In this document: positions 38,771 to 47,751 of the stretch, one piece after another
Layout of the letters: each line of letters opens with the position of its first letter
Numbering within the stretch: position 1 is the stretch's first letter
Assembly (NCBI GenBank): GCA_963850915.1
Contig: CAWKND010000006.1
Location: 124,001-188,000, forward strand
Length of the DNA stretch: 64,000 nucleotides
Source of the DNA: CAVTWH01 sp963850915
Lineage (GTDB): Bacteria; Actinomycetota; Actinomycetes; Mycobacteriales; Micromonosporaceae
Direction of reading: 5' to 3'
Program-made: the position numbers and the translations under genes
Notes under the pieces: generated by a model
What the model saw: only the letters and a program-made list of their open reading frames with translations
The model's database searches: none
Told to the model about the DNA's origin: nothing

Positions 38771-40936
38771 TCACGGGGTCATCGTGGCGCCGACGCCCGG
38801 GCGGGTGGTGGTGAGGAATGTGGTACGGGGCAGTGAACCGTCCGGTTGCCGGGGCCCCTCGGCGGTCGCCGGGTCGGTACCGCGCAGCACGGCCACTCCC
38901 CAGCCGGGCTCGTTCCACGAGTTCTCGGACTCCTGCGCGGTGTCGCCCCGGTTGTCGTCCCGCCCGTTGCGGAGGGCCAGGTTGCTGCGCAGTACCGACG
39001 GCGAGTACCAGAACGCGAATCCGTCACTTCCGTTGTGGTACGCGGTGTTGCCGGTCACCGCGATGGCGCCCTTGTTGCCCTGCTCGGTGAAGCCGTAGCT
39101 GGTGTTGTCCCACGCGGCGTTGTCGGCCACGACATGGGCCACGTTCGGGATCGGGTCACCACCGCCGAGTTTGAAGCCGGTACCGGCACCGGCGAAGTCG
39201 CTGAGGCCCCACCGGTTGACACCGTTGCCGTACGCCCAGTTGTGCGCCACGGTCACCGGATCGGCGAAGCCGCTGAGATCCACCCCGTCGTCGGCGTTGT
39301 GGTAGGCGCGGCAGTCACGGATCACGTTGCCGGTACCGGAACCGTCTTTGAAGGCGACCCCGTCGGCGTTCGCCCCGTGCGCCGCGTCGTCGTGGTTGTC
39401 GTGGAAGTCGCTGTCCAGTACCTGGTTGTCCACTGTGTTCGGGCCGCGCAGTACCAGCCCGGTCGCCCCGTTGTCGGAGATGGTGAGCTGGCGGAACACG
39501 TCGTGCTGGCAGCTGACGCAGACGTACGGGAAGGTGGGGCTGGCGTGCACCGCGATGCCCTGCACGGTCCAGTAGGAGGCGCGCTGGGTGATGTACCACT
39601 CGTTGCTGCGGATCGCCGTCGCGTCGATGACCGGCTGCTCGTCGCGGTAGTTGCTCAGGGTGATCCGGGCGGTCGGTGTGCCGTTGGTGGTGAAGGTGAC
39701 CGGGCTGGTCGGCCGGTAGGCCCCGCCGCGCAGCGCGATGGTCTGCCCCGGCTGTACCAGCGCTCCGGCCCGGCCCAGCGTGGCCAGCGGAGCGGCCAGC
39801 GTGCCAGGGTTGTCGTCGCTGCCGTCCGGCGCAACGTAGAGATCGGCGACGGCCACCCCGGTCATCGGCGCGGCGGCCACGGCAGCCGGCACTGACCGGC
39901 CGGGTGACGGGCCGGCGGAGCCGCCGCCTGCGCTGGCGATGGCCGACACCGGTGCACTGGGTAGGCCGATCGCGTTGTCCGGCGCCTGCACGGGTTGGTA
40001 GTACACGGCGAAGACCAGGGCGGTGACCGCTCCGGCAAGTGTCGATCCGCCGAGGATCGCGGTCTTGAGATTGAGGTACCCCAGGCTCCGCCGCACGCCG
40101 GCCACCGCGATCGCCGGCGCCGCATGCGCTCCACCGACCGTGGCCGCCCCGGTACCCACGAGGGCACCGATCTTCGCCGCCAGTACGGCAGGTACCGGCA
40201 GCAGTGCAGCGCCGACCAGCAGATGCTCGGTGGGCACCAGTGGCCCGGCCGCGCTCCGGCACTGTTCGCAGCCGCGTACGTGCCGGCCGAGCGGCTTGAG
40301 CGCGGCCGGTCCGGAGCGCCCGTCCCAATCACGGCCGGCCGCACTGAGCCCGGCACACCGCGGGACGGCCCGCCACGCGCGTACCACACTGCGGGCCAGG
40401 TCGAGTTGGGCCTTCACGCGCTGGATGCGTACCGCCGCATGGGGTTGACTGACCCCGAGCGCGGCGGCCAACTCCGACCGGGTCAGCACCCCACCCACCT
40501 CCTGCCACCACAGCGCGAGCAGTTGGCGATCGGCCGGGGCGAGCCAGCGGGTGGCCGTGGCCACTTCCCGGCGCTCGCTGGACAGGCTGAGCCCGACGAT
40601 GGCGTCGTCGACGAAGTCCGGATCGGCCGGCTCCGGCCACTCCTCGAGCGGGCGCTGCCGGGCCAGCGCGGTACCGCGTGCCCGGCCACGCTCCTGCACC
40701 TGCCGGATCGCGATGGCGACCAGCCAGGACCGGAACCGCTCCGGCTCGCGCAGCCGGCGGATCGCCTGTACCGCGCGCAGCATCGTCTCCTGGACCACGT
40801 CATCGACGTCCGGGTGGCCGTTCAACGCGCGGCCGACCACGTTGTAGATCAGTGGCAGGTGCTCGGCGAGCAGCCGCTCCAACGCCTGGCGGTCGCCGGC
40901 CTGGGCGGCCCGGGCCAGTTGCGTGGTGGAGTCCAT
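38771..40936 (-). CDS. ECF sigma factor fused to a transmembrane helix and an outer PL9 pectate lyase domain
   Basis: A 721-residue fusion. Cytoplasmic part: sigma-2 (about 15-85, HPDVDDVVQETMLRAVQAIR, RFRSWLVAIAIRQV) and sigma-4 (about 120-185, LTRSELAAALGVSQPHAAVRIQ). A zinc-binding HVRGCEQC segment (about 219-226) resembles an anti-sigma finger. A hydrophobic stretch and a membrane helix (about 291-313) follow, then a Ser/Pro linker and a PL9 beta-helix (about 365-721). The helix keeps the PL9 calcium Asp pattern (Asp525, 549, 550, 553) and Lys589, so it may cleave pectate. ATG 40936 has GAAGGG 8 nt upstream. It diverges from the PL1-CE8 operon. Proteolytic release of the sigma part is inferred by analogy with ECF proteins carrying outer carbohydrate-binding domains. 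Confidence 0.9.
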   Translation of the reverse strand: MDSTTQLARAAQAGDRQALERLLAEHLPLIYNVVGRALNGHPDVDDVVQETMLRAVQAIRRLREPERFRSWLVAIAIRQVQERGRARGTALARQRPLEEWPEPADPDFVDDAIVGLSLSSERREVATATRWLAPADRQLLALWWQEVGGVLTRSELAAALGVSQPHAAVRIQRVKAQLDLARSVVRAWRAVPRCAGLSAAGRDWDGRSGPAALKPLGRHVRGCEQCRSAAGPLVPTEHLLVGAALLPVPAVLAAKIGALVGTGAATVGGAHAAPAIAVAGVRRSLGYLNLKTAILGGSTLAGAVTALVFAVYYQPVQAPDNAIGLPSAPVSAIASAGGGSAGPSPGRSVPAAVAAAPMTGVAVADLYVAPDGSDDNPGTLAAPLATLGRAGALVQPGQTIALRGGAYRPTSPVTFTTNGTPTARITLSNYRDEQPVIDATAIRSNEWYITQRASYWTVQGIAVHASPTFPYVCVSCQHDVFRQLTISDNGATGLVLRGPNTVDNQVLDSDFHDNHDDAAHGANADGVAFKDGSGTGNVIRDCRAYHNADDGVDLSGFADPVTVAHNWAYGNGVNRWGLSDFAGAGTGFKLGGGDPIPNVAHVVADNAAWDNTSYGFTEQGNKGAIAVTGNTAYHNGSDGFAFWYSPSVLRSNLALRNGRDDNRGDTAQESENSWNEPGWGVAVLRGTDPATAEGPRQPDGSLPRTTFLTTTRPGVGATMTP

Positions 40937-41264
40937 GGGCGACACCCTTCGTGGCCGGAAACGGCAGGGGGAGTGGCCCGGACGCGGCGCCCAACGCGGC
41001 GGGCCCGCGACATCGTTACATGGGCATTAGTTGGATGTAAAGACGAAGTTGCCGGGCCGGGGAGTCTTTTGCGCGGAACCTGTTATCCGACCGGCTCCGA
41101 CTCCGTCTACCACCTACAAACGCTCCCGGGTACCAGAGCGCGGTACCCCGGGAGTGCGCCCCGTCCAGCCCTTGACCCGCTTGCCGTGCGCCATTTCCGG
41201 TGCCGCCACGGGTCCATGTCAGCACGTCCGCGTATCCGGGCCACGCGGACCGGAAAGGTAACCG
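40937..41264. other. divergent promoter region between sigma-PL9 fusion and pectinase operon
   Basis: 328 bp without a gene. CTCCCGGGTACC (41123-41134) and GGTACCCCGGGAG (41142-41154) form a stem with one bulged C about 110 nt upstream of the PL1 start, possibly an attenuator or leader structure. An AT-richer stretch near 41015-41045 may hold the fusion-gene promoter. The target promoter of the ECF sigma factor should lie here. Confidence 0.5.
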
Positions 41265-42752
41265 ATGCTCCGTTCAATTCATCTCCGTCCCCGGGTGACG
41301 AAGTGGCGCCTGGCCGGGTTCGTCGCCGTTCTGGCCGCGCTACCCGCTGTGCTGGTGGCCATCTCGGCGCTCCCGTCGGAGGCGGCGAGCGCGCCGGCCG
41401 CCGGCGGGACCTACACGCTCGCGGCCGGCGCCAGTGGCAAGTGCCTGGAGGTCCCGTCGAGCTCCACGTCGAGCGGGACGCTGCTGACCCAGGCCGCCTG
41501 TTCGGCCGGGGCGACCCGACAGCAGTGGAAGGTCGTCGCCAGCGGCGGCAAGTACAACCTGGTCAACGTCAACAGCGGCATGTGTGTCGACGTACCCTCC
41601 GGCTCGTCCACCGCCGGGCTCCAGTTGCAGCAGTGGGGATGTGGCGCCGCGCAGACAAACCAACTGTGGACGTTCACCGCCTCCACGGCCGCGGCAGGCA
41701 AGTATGAGGTCAGGAACGCGGCCAGCGGCCTGTGCGTCAGCGACAAGGACGGGTCGACGGCGGGCAACAACCCGGTCGTCCAGGAAACCTGCTCGGACAT
41801 CGCCCGGATGCAGTGGCTGTTCGCTCTGGTGGGCGCCGCGCCGACGCCGACGACCGGCCGCTCGTGGTCGAACACCGCGGACGGGTTCGCTGCCGGTACC
41901 ACCGGCGGGGCGGGCGGTACCACGGTCACCGTCACCACCTACGCGGATCTGCTGAAGTACGCGACGGCCAGCGCCGCGTACGTGATCCGGCTCAACGCGG
42001 CCATCACCGTACCCACGTTCGGCTACGAGATCCCGGTGACCTCCAACAAGACCCTCATCGGTGTCGGTACCGGCGGGAAGATCGTGCACGGCGGCATCTT
42101 CCTCAACGTCGGCGTACACAACGTGATCATCCGTAACCTCACCATCGGCGAGACCGAGGTGGCCTCGGACGACCCGGACGACAAGGTCTACGACTACGAC
42201 GGCATCCAGATGGACACGGCCGACCACGTGTGGATCGACCATGACCTGATCACCCACACCAACGACGGCCTGATCGACAGCCGCAAGGACACCACCGATC
42301 TGACCGTCTCGTGGAGCGTGCTCTCCGACCACAACAAGACGTTCGGCATCGGCTGGACCGACAACGTGACCGCCCGGATCACCATCCACCACAACTGGAT
42401 CCACGACACGAACCAGCGCAATCCCAGTACCGACAACGTCGCCTACGCCCACCTGTACAACAACTACCTGCAGAACGTGACGTCCTACGGGAACCTGTCC
42501 CGGGGCAGTACGAAGATGGTGCTGGAGAACAGCTACTTCGAGAACGTCAACAACCCGTACAACATCGACGACCCCACAAAGGGCCAGTTGGTGCAGCGCG
42601 GCAGCATCCTGGTCAACTGCACCGGCAAGACGGTGACCGGCGGCTCCGCGTTCAACCCGAGCAGCTTCTACTCCTACACCCTCGACCCGGCCGCCAACGT
42701 ACCCGCGTTGGTGAAGCAGTACGCCGGCCCGCAGTCGAACATCGGGGTATGA
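41265..42752 (+). CDS. secreted pectate lyase, family PL1, with ricin-type lectin domain
   Basis: A 495-residue secreted calcium-dependent pectate lyase. The signal peptide ends near SEAASA (about 43). A ricin-B beta-trefoil/CBM13 (about 47-185) carries QQWK, LQQWGCG, NQLWTF and MQWLF repeats. The PL1 beta-helix (about 200-495) has VWIDHDLITHTNDGLIDSRK, the calcium and substrate site, and ARITIHHNWIHDTNQRNP with the catalytic Arg. Its stop overlaps the start of the pectinesterase gene (ATGA), so both enzymes are made together. Divergent from the sigma-PL9 fusion. Confidence 0.92.
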   Translation: MLRSIHLRPRVTKWRLAGFVAVLAALPAVLVAISALPSEAASAPAAGGTYTLAAGASGKCLEVPSSSTSSGTLLTQAACSAGATRQQWKVVASGGKYNLVNVNSGMCVDVPSGSSTAGLQLQQWGCGAAQTNQLWTFTASTAAAGKYEVRNAASGLCVSDKDGSTAGNNPVVQETCSDIARMQWLFALVGAAPTPTTGRSWSNTADGFAAGTTGGAGGTTVTVTTYADLLKYATASAAYVIRLNAAITVPTFGYEIPVTSNKTLIGVGTGGKIVHGGIFLNVGVHNVIIRNLTIGETEVASDDPDDKVYDYDGIQMDTADHVWIDHDLITHTNDGLIDSRKDTTDLTVSWSVLSDHNKTFGIGWTDNVTARITIHHNWIHDTNQRNPSTDNVAYAHLYNNYLQNVTSYGNLSRGSTKMVLENSYFENVNNPYNIDDPTKGQLVQRGSILVNCTGKTVTGGSAFNPSSFYSYTLDPAANVPALVKQYAGPQSNIGV

Positions 42753-44194
42753 GCATGCCTCGAATCTCTCTGCGCTCGCGCATCGGGCTCGCCGCCGCTC
42801 TGCTCGCGACGCCACTCGTAGTCGTCGCGCTCGCCAACCCGTCGCAGGCGGCGAGCGCGCCGGTCGCCGGTGGGGTCTACACCCTGGTACCCGGGGCCAG
42901 CGGCAAGTGCGTCGAGGTACCGTCCTCGTCCACTGCCAGTGGCACCCTGCTGACCCAGGCGGCCTGCGTCGCCGGGGCCACCCGGCAGCAGTGGCGGGTG
43001 GTGTCCAGCGGTGGTAGGTACAGCCTGGTCAACGTCAACAGCGGTATGTGCGTCGACGTACCCTCCGGGGCCGCCACCTCCGGACTGCAACTGCAGCAGT
43101 GGGGATGTGGTGCCGCACAGACAAACCAGCTCTGGACGTTCACCGCTTCCGTTGCCGTGCCGGGTAAGTACCGGGTCACCGGCGCGGCCACCGGGCTGTG
43201 TGTCAGTGACAAGGACGGCTCCACCGCCGGCAACAACCCGATCGTTCAGGAGACCTGCTCCGACATCGCCCGGATGCAGATCCTGTTCAACCTGGTCGGT
43301 TCGGCGCCGGTCACCACCGGCACGTCGAGCAAGCCGACCGTGGCGTCGGACGGCAGCGGTACCTACACAACAGTGCAGGCCGCCATCAACGCGGTACCGA
43401 CCAACAACACCGCCCGCCGGGTCATCACCATCAAGCCGGGTACCTACCGGGAGATCGTGACGATCCCGTCCACGAAGCCGTACATCACGCTGCAGGGCCT
43501 CGGTACCTCGGCGGGCAGCACGGTCATCGTGGACAACCACAACGCGACCGATCCCACCAACATCGGCTCCACCGTGACCGTACAGGCGCACGACTTCGTC
43601 GCCACCAACCTGACCGTGTCCAACGACTACGGCATCGGCGTACAGGCACTGGCCCTGAACCTCAGCGGTGACAGGGGAATCTTCAACAACGTCCGGCTGC
43701 TCGGCAACCAGGACACCGTCCTGGTCAACAACTCGGCACGGGACTACTTCGTCAGTTCCTACGTCGAGGGCACGGTGGACTTCATCTACGGTGGTGGCAT
43801 CGCGGTCTTCAACGCCTGCCAGATCTACGAGAAGCGCACCACGGGCGGCCCGATCACCGCGGCGAGTACGCCCGCCACCAACACGTACGGCTTCCTCATC
43901 TACAAGTCCACCGTCACCGGCGCGGTCGCGAACACCACGCAACTGGGGCGTCCGTGGCGGCAGGACGCCCAGGTGCTCTACCGCGAGTCGAACCTGGGCT
44001 CGACCATCCAGACGGCCCAGCCGTGGACCGACATGTCCACCAGCACTTGGCAGAACGCCCGGTTCTTCGAGTACAAGAACACCGGAGCCGGTGCCACGCT
44101 CAACGGCAACCGGCCGCAGCTGCCCGATTCGCAGGCCGCGAACTACACCCCGCAGAAGTACCTGGCCGGCGCGGACGGCTGGAACCCGATGTAG
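42749..44194 (+). CDS. secreted pectinesterase, family CE8, with ricin-type lectin domain
   Basis: A 481-residue secreted enzyme that removes methyl esters from pectin, preparing it for the lyase encoded just upstream. A signal peptide (ending near SQAASA) is followed by a ricin-B domain almost identical to that of the PL1 protein (VPSSST, SGTLLTQAAC, VNVNSGMCVDVPSG, LQLQQWGCGAAQTNQLWTF). The CE8 domain (about 195-481) has LLGNQDTVLV and VDFIYGGGIAVFN with the two catalytic Asp and LGRPWRQDAQVLY with the conserved Arg/Trp. Translationally coupled to PL1. A terminator follows. Confidence 0.92.
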   Translation: MSMPRISLRSRIGLAAALLATPLVVVALANPSQAASAPVAGGVYTLVPGASGKCVEVPSSSTASGTLLTQAACVAGATRQQWRVVSSGGRYSLVNVNSGMCVDVPSGAATSGLQLQQWGCGAAQTNQLWTFTASVAVPGKYRVTGAATGLCVSDKDGSTAGNNPIVQETCSDIARMQILFNLVGSAPVTTGTSSKPTVASDGSGTYTTVQAAINAVPTNNTARRVITIKPGTYREIVTIPSTKPYITLQGLGTSAGSTVIVDNHNATDPTNIGSTVTVQAHDFVATNLTVSNDYGIGVQALALNLSGDRGIFNNVRLLGNQDTVLVNNSARDYFVSSYVEGTVDFIYGGGIAVFNACQIYEKRTTGGPITAASTPATNTYGFLIYKSTVTGAVANTTQLGRPWRQDAQVLYRESNLGSTIQTAQPWTDMSTSTWQNARFFEYKNTGAGATLNGNRPQLPDSQAANYTPQKYLAGADGWNPM

Positions 44195-44206
44195 GGGGCG
44201 ACCCAG

Positions 44207-44247
44207 GTCCCGCCGGTGGTTGACTTCGGTGCAGCCACCGGCGGGAC
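44207..44247 (+). terminator. terminator after the pectinase operon
   Basis: A perfect 13-bp stem, GTCCCGCCGGTGG (44207-44219) and CCACCGGCGGGAC (44235-44247), 12 nt beyond the CE8 stop. Confidence 0.85.
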
Positions 44248-44297
44248 GCGCCGGCCCGTGGCTTGTCAGGTGGGCACATCGCGGGTCTACTGGGTGG

Positions 44298-44669
44298 ATG
44301 GCTGAGCTGACACCGTCACAGATCGAGTACCTCGGCAGTCAACTACTGGGGCGGATCGCCACGGCCGGCGCCGACCACAAGCCACACGTGGTGCCGACCT
44401 CGTTCCGCTACAACGCGGAGCTGGGCACCGTCGACGTGGGCGGTCACCACGTCGCGACCACCAAGAAATACCGTGATGTCCTGGCGACCGGCCGCGCGGC
44501 GATCGTCGTCGACGATCTCCTGTCGGTCGACCCGTGGACGCCACGCATGCTCGAGATCCGTGGCCGCGCCGAGGCGGTCCCGACCGGCGGAGCGGGGCTC
44601 GGGCCGGGATTCGGCGAGGCGTTCATCCGCATCCACCCGGAGAAGATCAACAGTTTCGGTATCGCGTAG
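44298..44669 (+). CDS. PPOX-class F420-dependent oxidoreductase
   Basis: A 123-residue split-barrel protein: AELTPSQIEYLGSQLLGRIATAGADHKPHVVPTSFRYNAELGTVDVGG, then ATTKKYRDVLATGRAAIVVDDLLS and a C-terminal RGRAEAV...IRIHPEKINSFGI. It is one of the family that binds F420 or flavin. It appears monocistronic, convergent with the GH48 gene. Confidence 0.85.
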   Translation: MAELTPSQIEYLGSQLLGRIATAGADHKPHVVPTSFRYNAELGTVDVGGHHVATTKKYRDVLATGRAAIVVDDLLSVDPWTPRMLEIRGRAEAVPTGGAGLGPGFGEAFIRIHPEKINSFGIA

Positions 44670-44711
44670 TCGCCGCTGCCGTGCCCGTGGCACGGTCGGG
44701 TTGGCGCAAAT

Positions 44712-44751
44712 GCCGCGGCCGGCCACCCCCCTCGGGGTGACCGGCCGCGGC
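44712..44751. terminator. bidirectional terminator between PPOX and GH48 genes
   Basis: GCCGCGGCCGG (44712-44722) pairs with CCGGCCGCGGC (44741-44751), continued by CACCCC/GGGGTG across one mismatch. It lies between convergent genes. Confidence 0.8.
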
Positions 44752-44756
44752 GTGGT

Positions 44757-47264
44757 TCAGCTGCCCGACACGCTCAGGGTCGGCGTGCCGTTGGTACCGG
44801 AGTAGCTGGCCTGGAAGCCGAAGCTGGTCGACTGGCCGGGCGCGAGCGTTCCGTTGTAGCTGGCATTCGCAGCCGTCACTGACGTGCCGGACTGGGTGAG
44901 CGTGGTGCTCCAGGAGTTGGTGATGGCCTGGTTGCCGCTCCACGTCCAGACGACCCGCCAGCTGTTGATCGTGGTGGTACCGGTGTTCGTCACGGTGATG
45001 TTCGAGACGAAACCGTTCTGCCACTGGCTCTGCACGCTGTACGTGGCGGTGAGCGCGCCGCCGCCGGTGGAGCGGCTCGGGCTGGCCGACGCCGAGCGTG
45101 ACGGCGAAGCCGACGCCGAGTGTGACGGCGATGTTGACGGCGAGGCCGACGACCGCGACGCCGACGGCGAAGCGGAGGCAGACCGGGAGGCCGACGCCGT
45201 TACCGAAGCCGTGATCGAGGCGCTCGGGCTGATGGTTGCCGGGGTACCGAACAGTTCCGAGTACGTCGCCAGCGCGATCGCGATGTCGGCCTGCGCCCAG
45301 AAACGGTGGTACGTGAACGATGGCGCGGCGCCCCCGTTGAGGTACGTCTGTACCTTGGCGAAGTTCGGGTCGTTCTTGTAGAACGAGCGGATGGACAGGA
45401 AGGTCGACGACGAGTTGATCGGGTCGCCGTTGGGCATCCGGCCGGTCCAGCCGGGCGGCACGTACACCGGGTCGTTGAACCGGCTGTAGTCGGTACGGGT
45501 CTCGGGGATGCCGATGCCGAGGGAGTCGGTGTGCGAGGCGACCGCGTCGAGCAGGTTCTTGCCCAGCGTCTGGGCGGCGGCGTTGCCGGTTGCCTTGGCG
45601 TAGTACAGCAGCGCCTTGACCAGTGCGGCGGCCACACCGACGTCCGAGCCGGAGTCCACGATGCTGACGTGCAGGCTGGCGTTGCTACCGGGGCTGGACG
45701 CGTTCCAGGTGTCCGGCTGGCCGCTCCAGCTCAGCGTCGACGGGATCGAGAAGGTGGTACCGCTGACCGTGGTGTTCGCCGACACCCAGCTGATCCACTT
45801 GTCCAGGACCGGCTTCACCTTGGCGTCGTTGGTCAGGTAGTAGTACTCGGCCCAGCGCTCCATGCCCCACGCCTGCATGCCGAACCAGTTGTTGCTCGGC
45901 GGGTCGTGGTAGACCGGCTCGAAGTCGTAGGCCATGCCGTAGAACGTCGGCGTACCGGCCGGCGGCGCGGAGTACGAACCGTTCCAGCTGTTGGTGGCGC
46001 CACCGGCAATGGCCCCGTCGGCCGACTGCAGCCAGCGCAGGAACTCGATCTGCCGGCCCAGACTCGTTGCCCAGTCGGACTTTCCGGTGGCCGACAGCGG
46101 GGAAAGCGCGCTGACCGTGGACAGCGCCCAGGCGGCTACCGGGTTCTGGTACCCGTGGTGTGCCGCGCCGTCACCGATGCGCCAGGCCCAGCCGCCGCCC
46201 GGCTCCGCGCCGCCCCAGGCGTAGTACCAGCCGAGCAGGTAGTGCTGCGAGCTACGGCCACTGCCGGCCGCGCAGCTGTGCGGGTCGGTGCAGTTGCCGA
46301 TCTGCTTGAAGTACTTGTCGAAGGTGGCGTACCGCAGGTAGTCGCCCATCTTCGCGGCCTTCGCCACCGAGGCGGACACGGCGCTCGCGTTGCCCTGCGC
46401 CGAAGCCCACCGGTACGCCCAGTACGCCGCCTGGACCGCGCGCGCGTCGGCGTCCGGGGCGTTGGTGTACTTGTACTGCTTGGAGTAGCTGCTGTCCTTG
46501 ACGAACAGGTCGAGGTAGCCGTTCGTGCCGCCGTAGGCGAACAGGTCGGTGCAGGGCTGCGGGATGGTCTCCCACACCGACTCCTGGGCGCCGCGCTGGT
46601 AGCTGTTGATGAAGCACGGGCCGCTGGCACTCGGGCCCTGCTCGGCGCCGGTACCCCACTTGTTGCCGTACCCGTAGACGTTGTCCACGTCCAGCAGCCA
46701 GTGCATGCCGTAGATGTCGGAGGTGCCGTACGCGGCCTTGAGCTCGCCCGCGATCGGGTCCTGTCCCGAGGTCACCGAGCTGTCCAGCGGGCTGGGGTAG
46801 CCCGTCGGCAGCGGCCACTCGGGCGCATAGGTCGCCGGCGAGCTGGCGTTGTACGAGTCGTTGCTCGGCTGGTCGGTGTGGCTGGGGATGATGGACTTCT
46901 CGGCCACCGCCCACGCCGTGTTGAACGGTGTCCAGTCGCCGGTCACCCGGCCGTACACGGCCTCCAGCCAGATGTAGTAGCTGAACGCCTCGGAGGTCGA
47001 CTCGTGCCCGTGGTCCGGCGCCTCCACCATCAGCGTCTCGACCGAGTGGTAGGGCACTCCGGCCGCGCTGAAGTAGCCGCCCGCCTTGATCTTGGCGTAC
47101 TGGGTGAGGAACGCCTGGGCGTACGTGTCGGTGGCCGCCTGCGCGGTGCCCGCCGGTCCGAACGCGTCAGCGATCGTCGTCGCCAGTGCGACACCGACCG
47201 CCGTACTGCCGGCGGCGGCGACGAACTTTCTTCTGGAGATTTGCTTCTTGGGCGTGTTGGACAT
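44757..47264 (-). CDS. secreted GH48 cellobiohydrolase with CBM2
   Basis: A processive, reducing-end cellulose cellobiohydrolase, about 835 residues. The start at 47264 gives MSNTPKKQISRRKFVAAAG, a twin-arginine signal, preferred to an upstream in-frame ATG at 47309. The GH48 barrel (about 45-665) includes ETLMVEAPDHGHESTSEAFSYYIWLEAVYGRVTGD, with the catalytic acid Glu, and DIYGMHWLLDVDNVYGYG. A Ser/Ala/Pro linker of about 60 residues leads to a CBM2 cellulose-binding module (about 730-835). A CebR-like operator lies upstream. Confidence 0.94.
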   Translation of the reverse strand: MSNTPKKQISRRKFVAAAGSTAVGVALATTIADAFGPAGTAQAATDTYAQAFLTQYAKIKAGGYFSAAGVPYHSVETLMVEAPDHGHESTSEAFSYYIWLEAVYGRVTGDWTPFNTAWAVAEKSIIPSHTDQPSNDSYNASSPATYAPEWPLPTGYPSPLDSSVTSGQDPIAGELKAAYGTSDIYGMHWLLDVDNVYGYGNKWGTGAEQGPSASGPCFINSYQRGAQESVWETIPQPCTDLFAYGGTNGYLDLFVKDSSYSKQYKYTNAPDADARAVQAAYWAYRWASAQGNASAVSASVAKAAKMGDYLRYATFDKYFKQIGNCTDPHSCAAGSGRSSQHYLLGWYYAWGGAEPGGGWAWRIGDGAAHHGYQNPVAAWALSTVSALSPLSATGKSDWATSLGRQIEFLRWLQSADGAIAGGATNSWNGSYSAPPAGTPTFYGMAYDFEPVYHDPPSNNWFGMQAWGMERWAEYYYLTNDAKVKPVLDKWISWVSANTTVSGTTFSIPSTLSWSGQPDTWNASSPGSNASLHVSIVDSGSDVGVAAALVKALLYYAKATGNAAAQTLGKNLLDAVASHTDSLGIGIPETRTDYSRFNDPVYVPPGWTGRMPNGDPINSSSTFLSIRSFYKNDPNFAKVQTYLNGGAAPSFTYHRFWAQADIAIALATYSELFGTPATISPSASITASVTASASRSASASPSASRSSASPSTSPSHSASASPSRSASASPSRSTGGGALTATYSVQSQWQNGFVSNITVTNTGTTTINSWRVVWTWSGNQAITNSWSTTLTQSGTSVTAANASYNGTLAPGQSTSFGFQASYSGTNGTPTLSVSGS

Positions 47265-47751
47265 GCGGAGCCTTTCTCGTGGGACTTGGTTTACGACCGC
47301 GGCGGGCATTCACCGCGGCGGGCGCCCACCGTGGCTGGACGGCGGCACGGTGAGGACGGCACGGTTCGGATCAGTCGGTGAAATATCGGGCGGCGATCAC
47401 ACCGGCCGTACCGGCTCGCCGCTCGCGCACGGAACATCGCCACCGCTGGCTTGCACTACCCGCACTCCGAGGGCTCCCGCAGCTCCGAAGGCAGGCGATC
47501 AGGTACTCACTTCGCCCCGCTCCCACCGCATCGTGTTGCCCACCGTCGATGGAAGCGCTCCCAATACGTTGGTCGCTGGGGCAGCAGTTGTCAATGCCGA
47601 CCGGCCGCACCCGCACGGAGCCGGCACGTCAGCAGGGCCTTCAGGCTGGCCCGAGGGGCGGATCAGCAGCCGTAGCAGACCGGCTTGGTGCCGGCCGGAG
47701 GCGCGGCGACGCCGGGTAACTTTCGCGCCCGCACGCAGGGGCGCGGCGACA
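47265..47751. other. regulatory region upstream of the GH48 gene
   Basis: 487 bp without a gene, between the GH48 start and the 3' end of the methyltransferase gene. It contains a CebR-like palindrome (47550-47563), nearly 290 bp ahead of GH48, which implies a long leader or a distant operator. Other frames have no recognisable domain. Confidence 0.55.
47550..47563. promoter_or_regulatory. CebR-like operator
   Basis: TGGAAGCGCTCCCA differs at one base from TGGGAGCGCTCCCA, the site of the cellobiose-responsive LacI-family repressor CebR of streptomycetes. It lies upstream of the GH48 cellulase, a plausible target. The repressor gene is not in the window. Confidence 0.65.
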
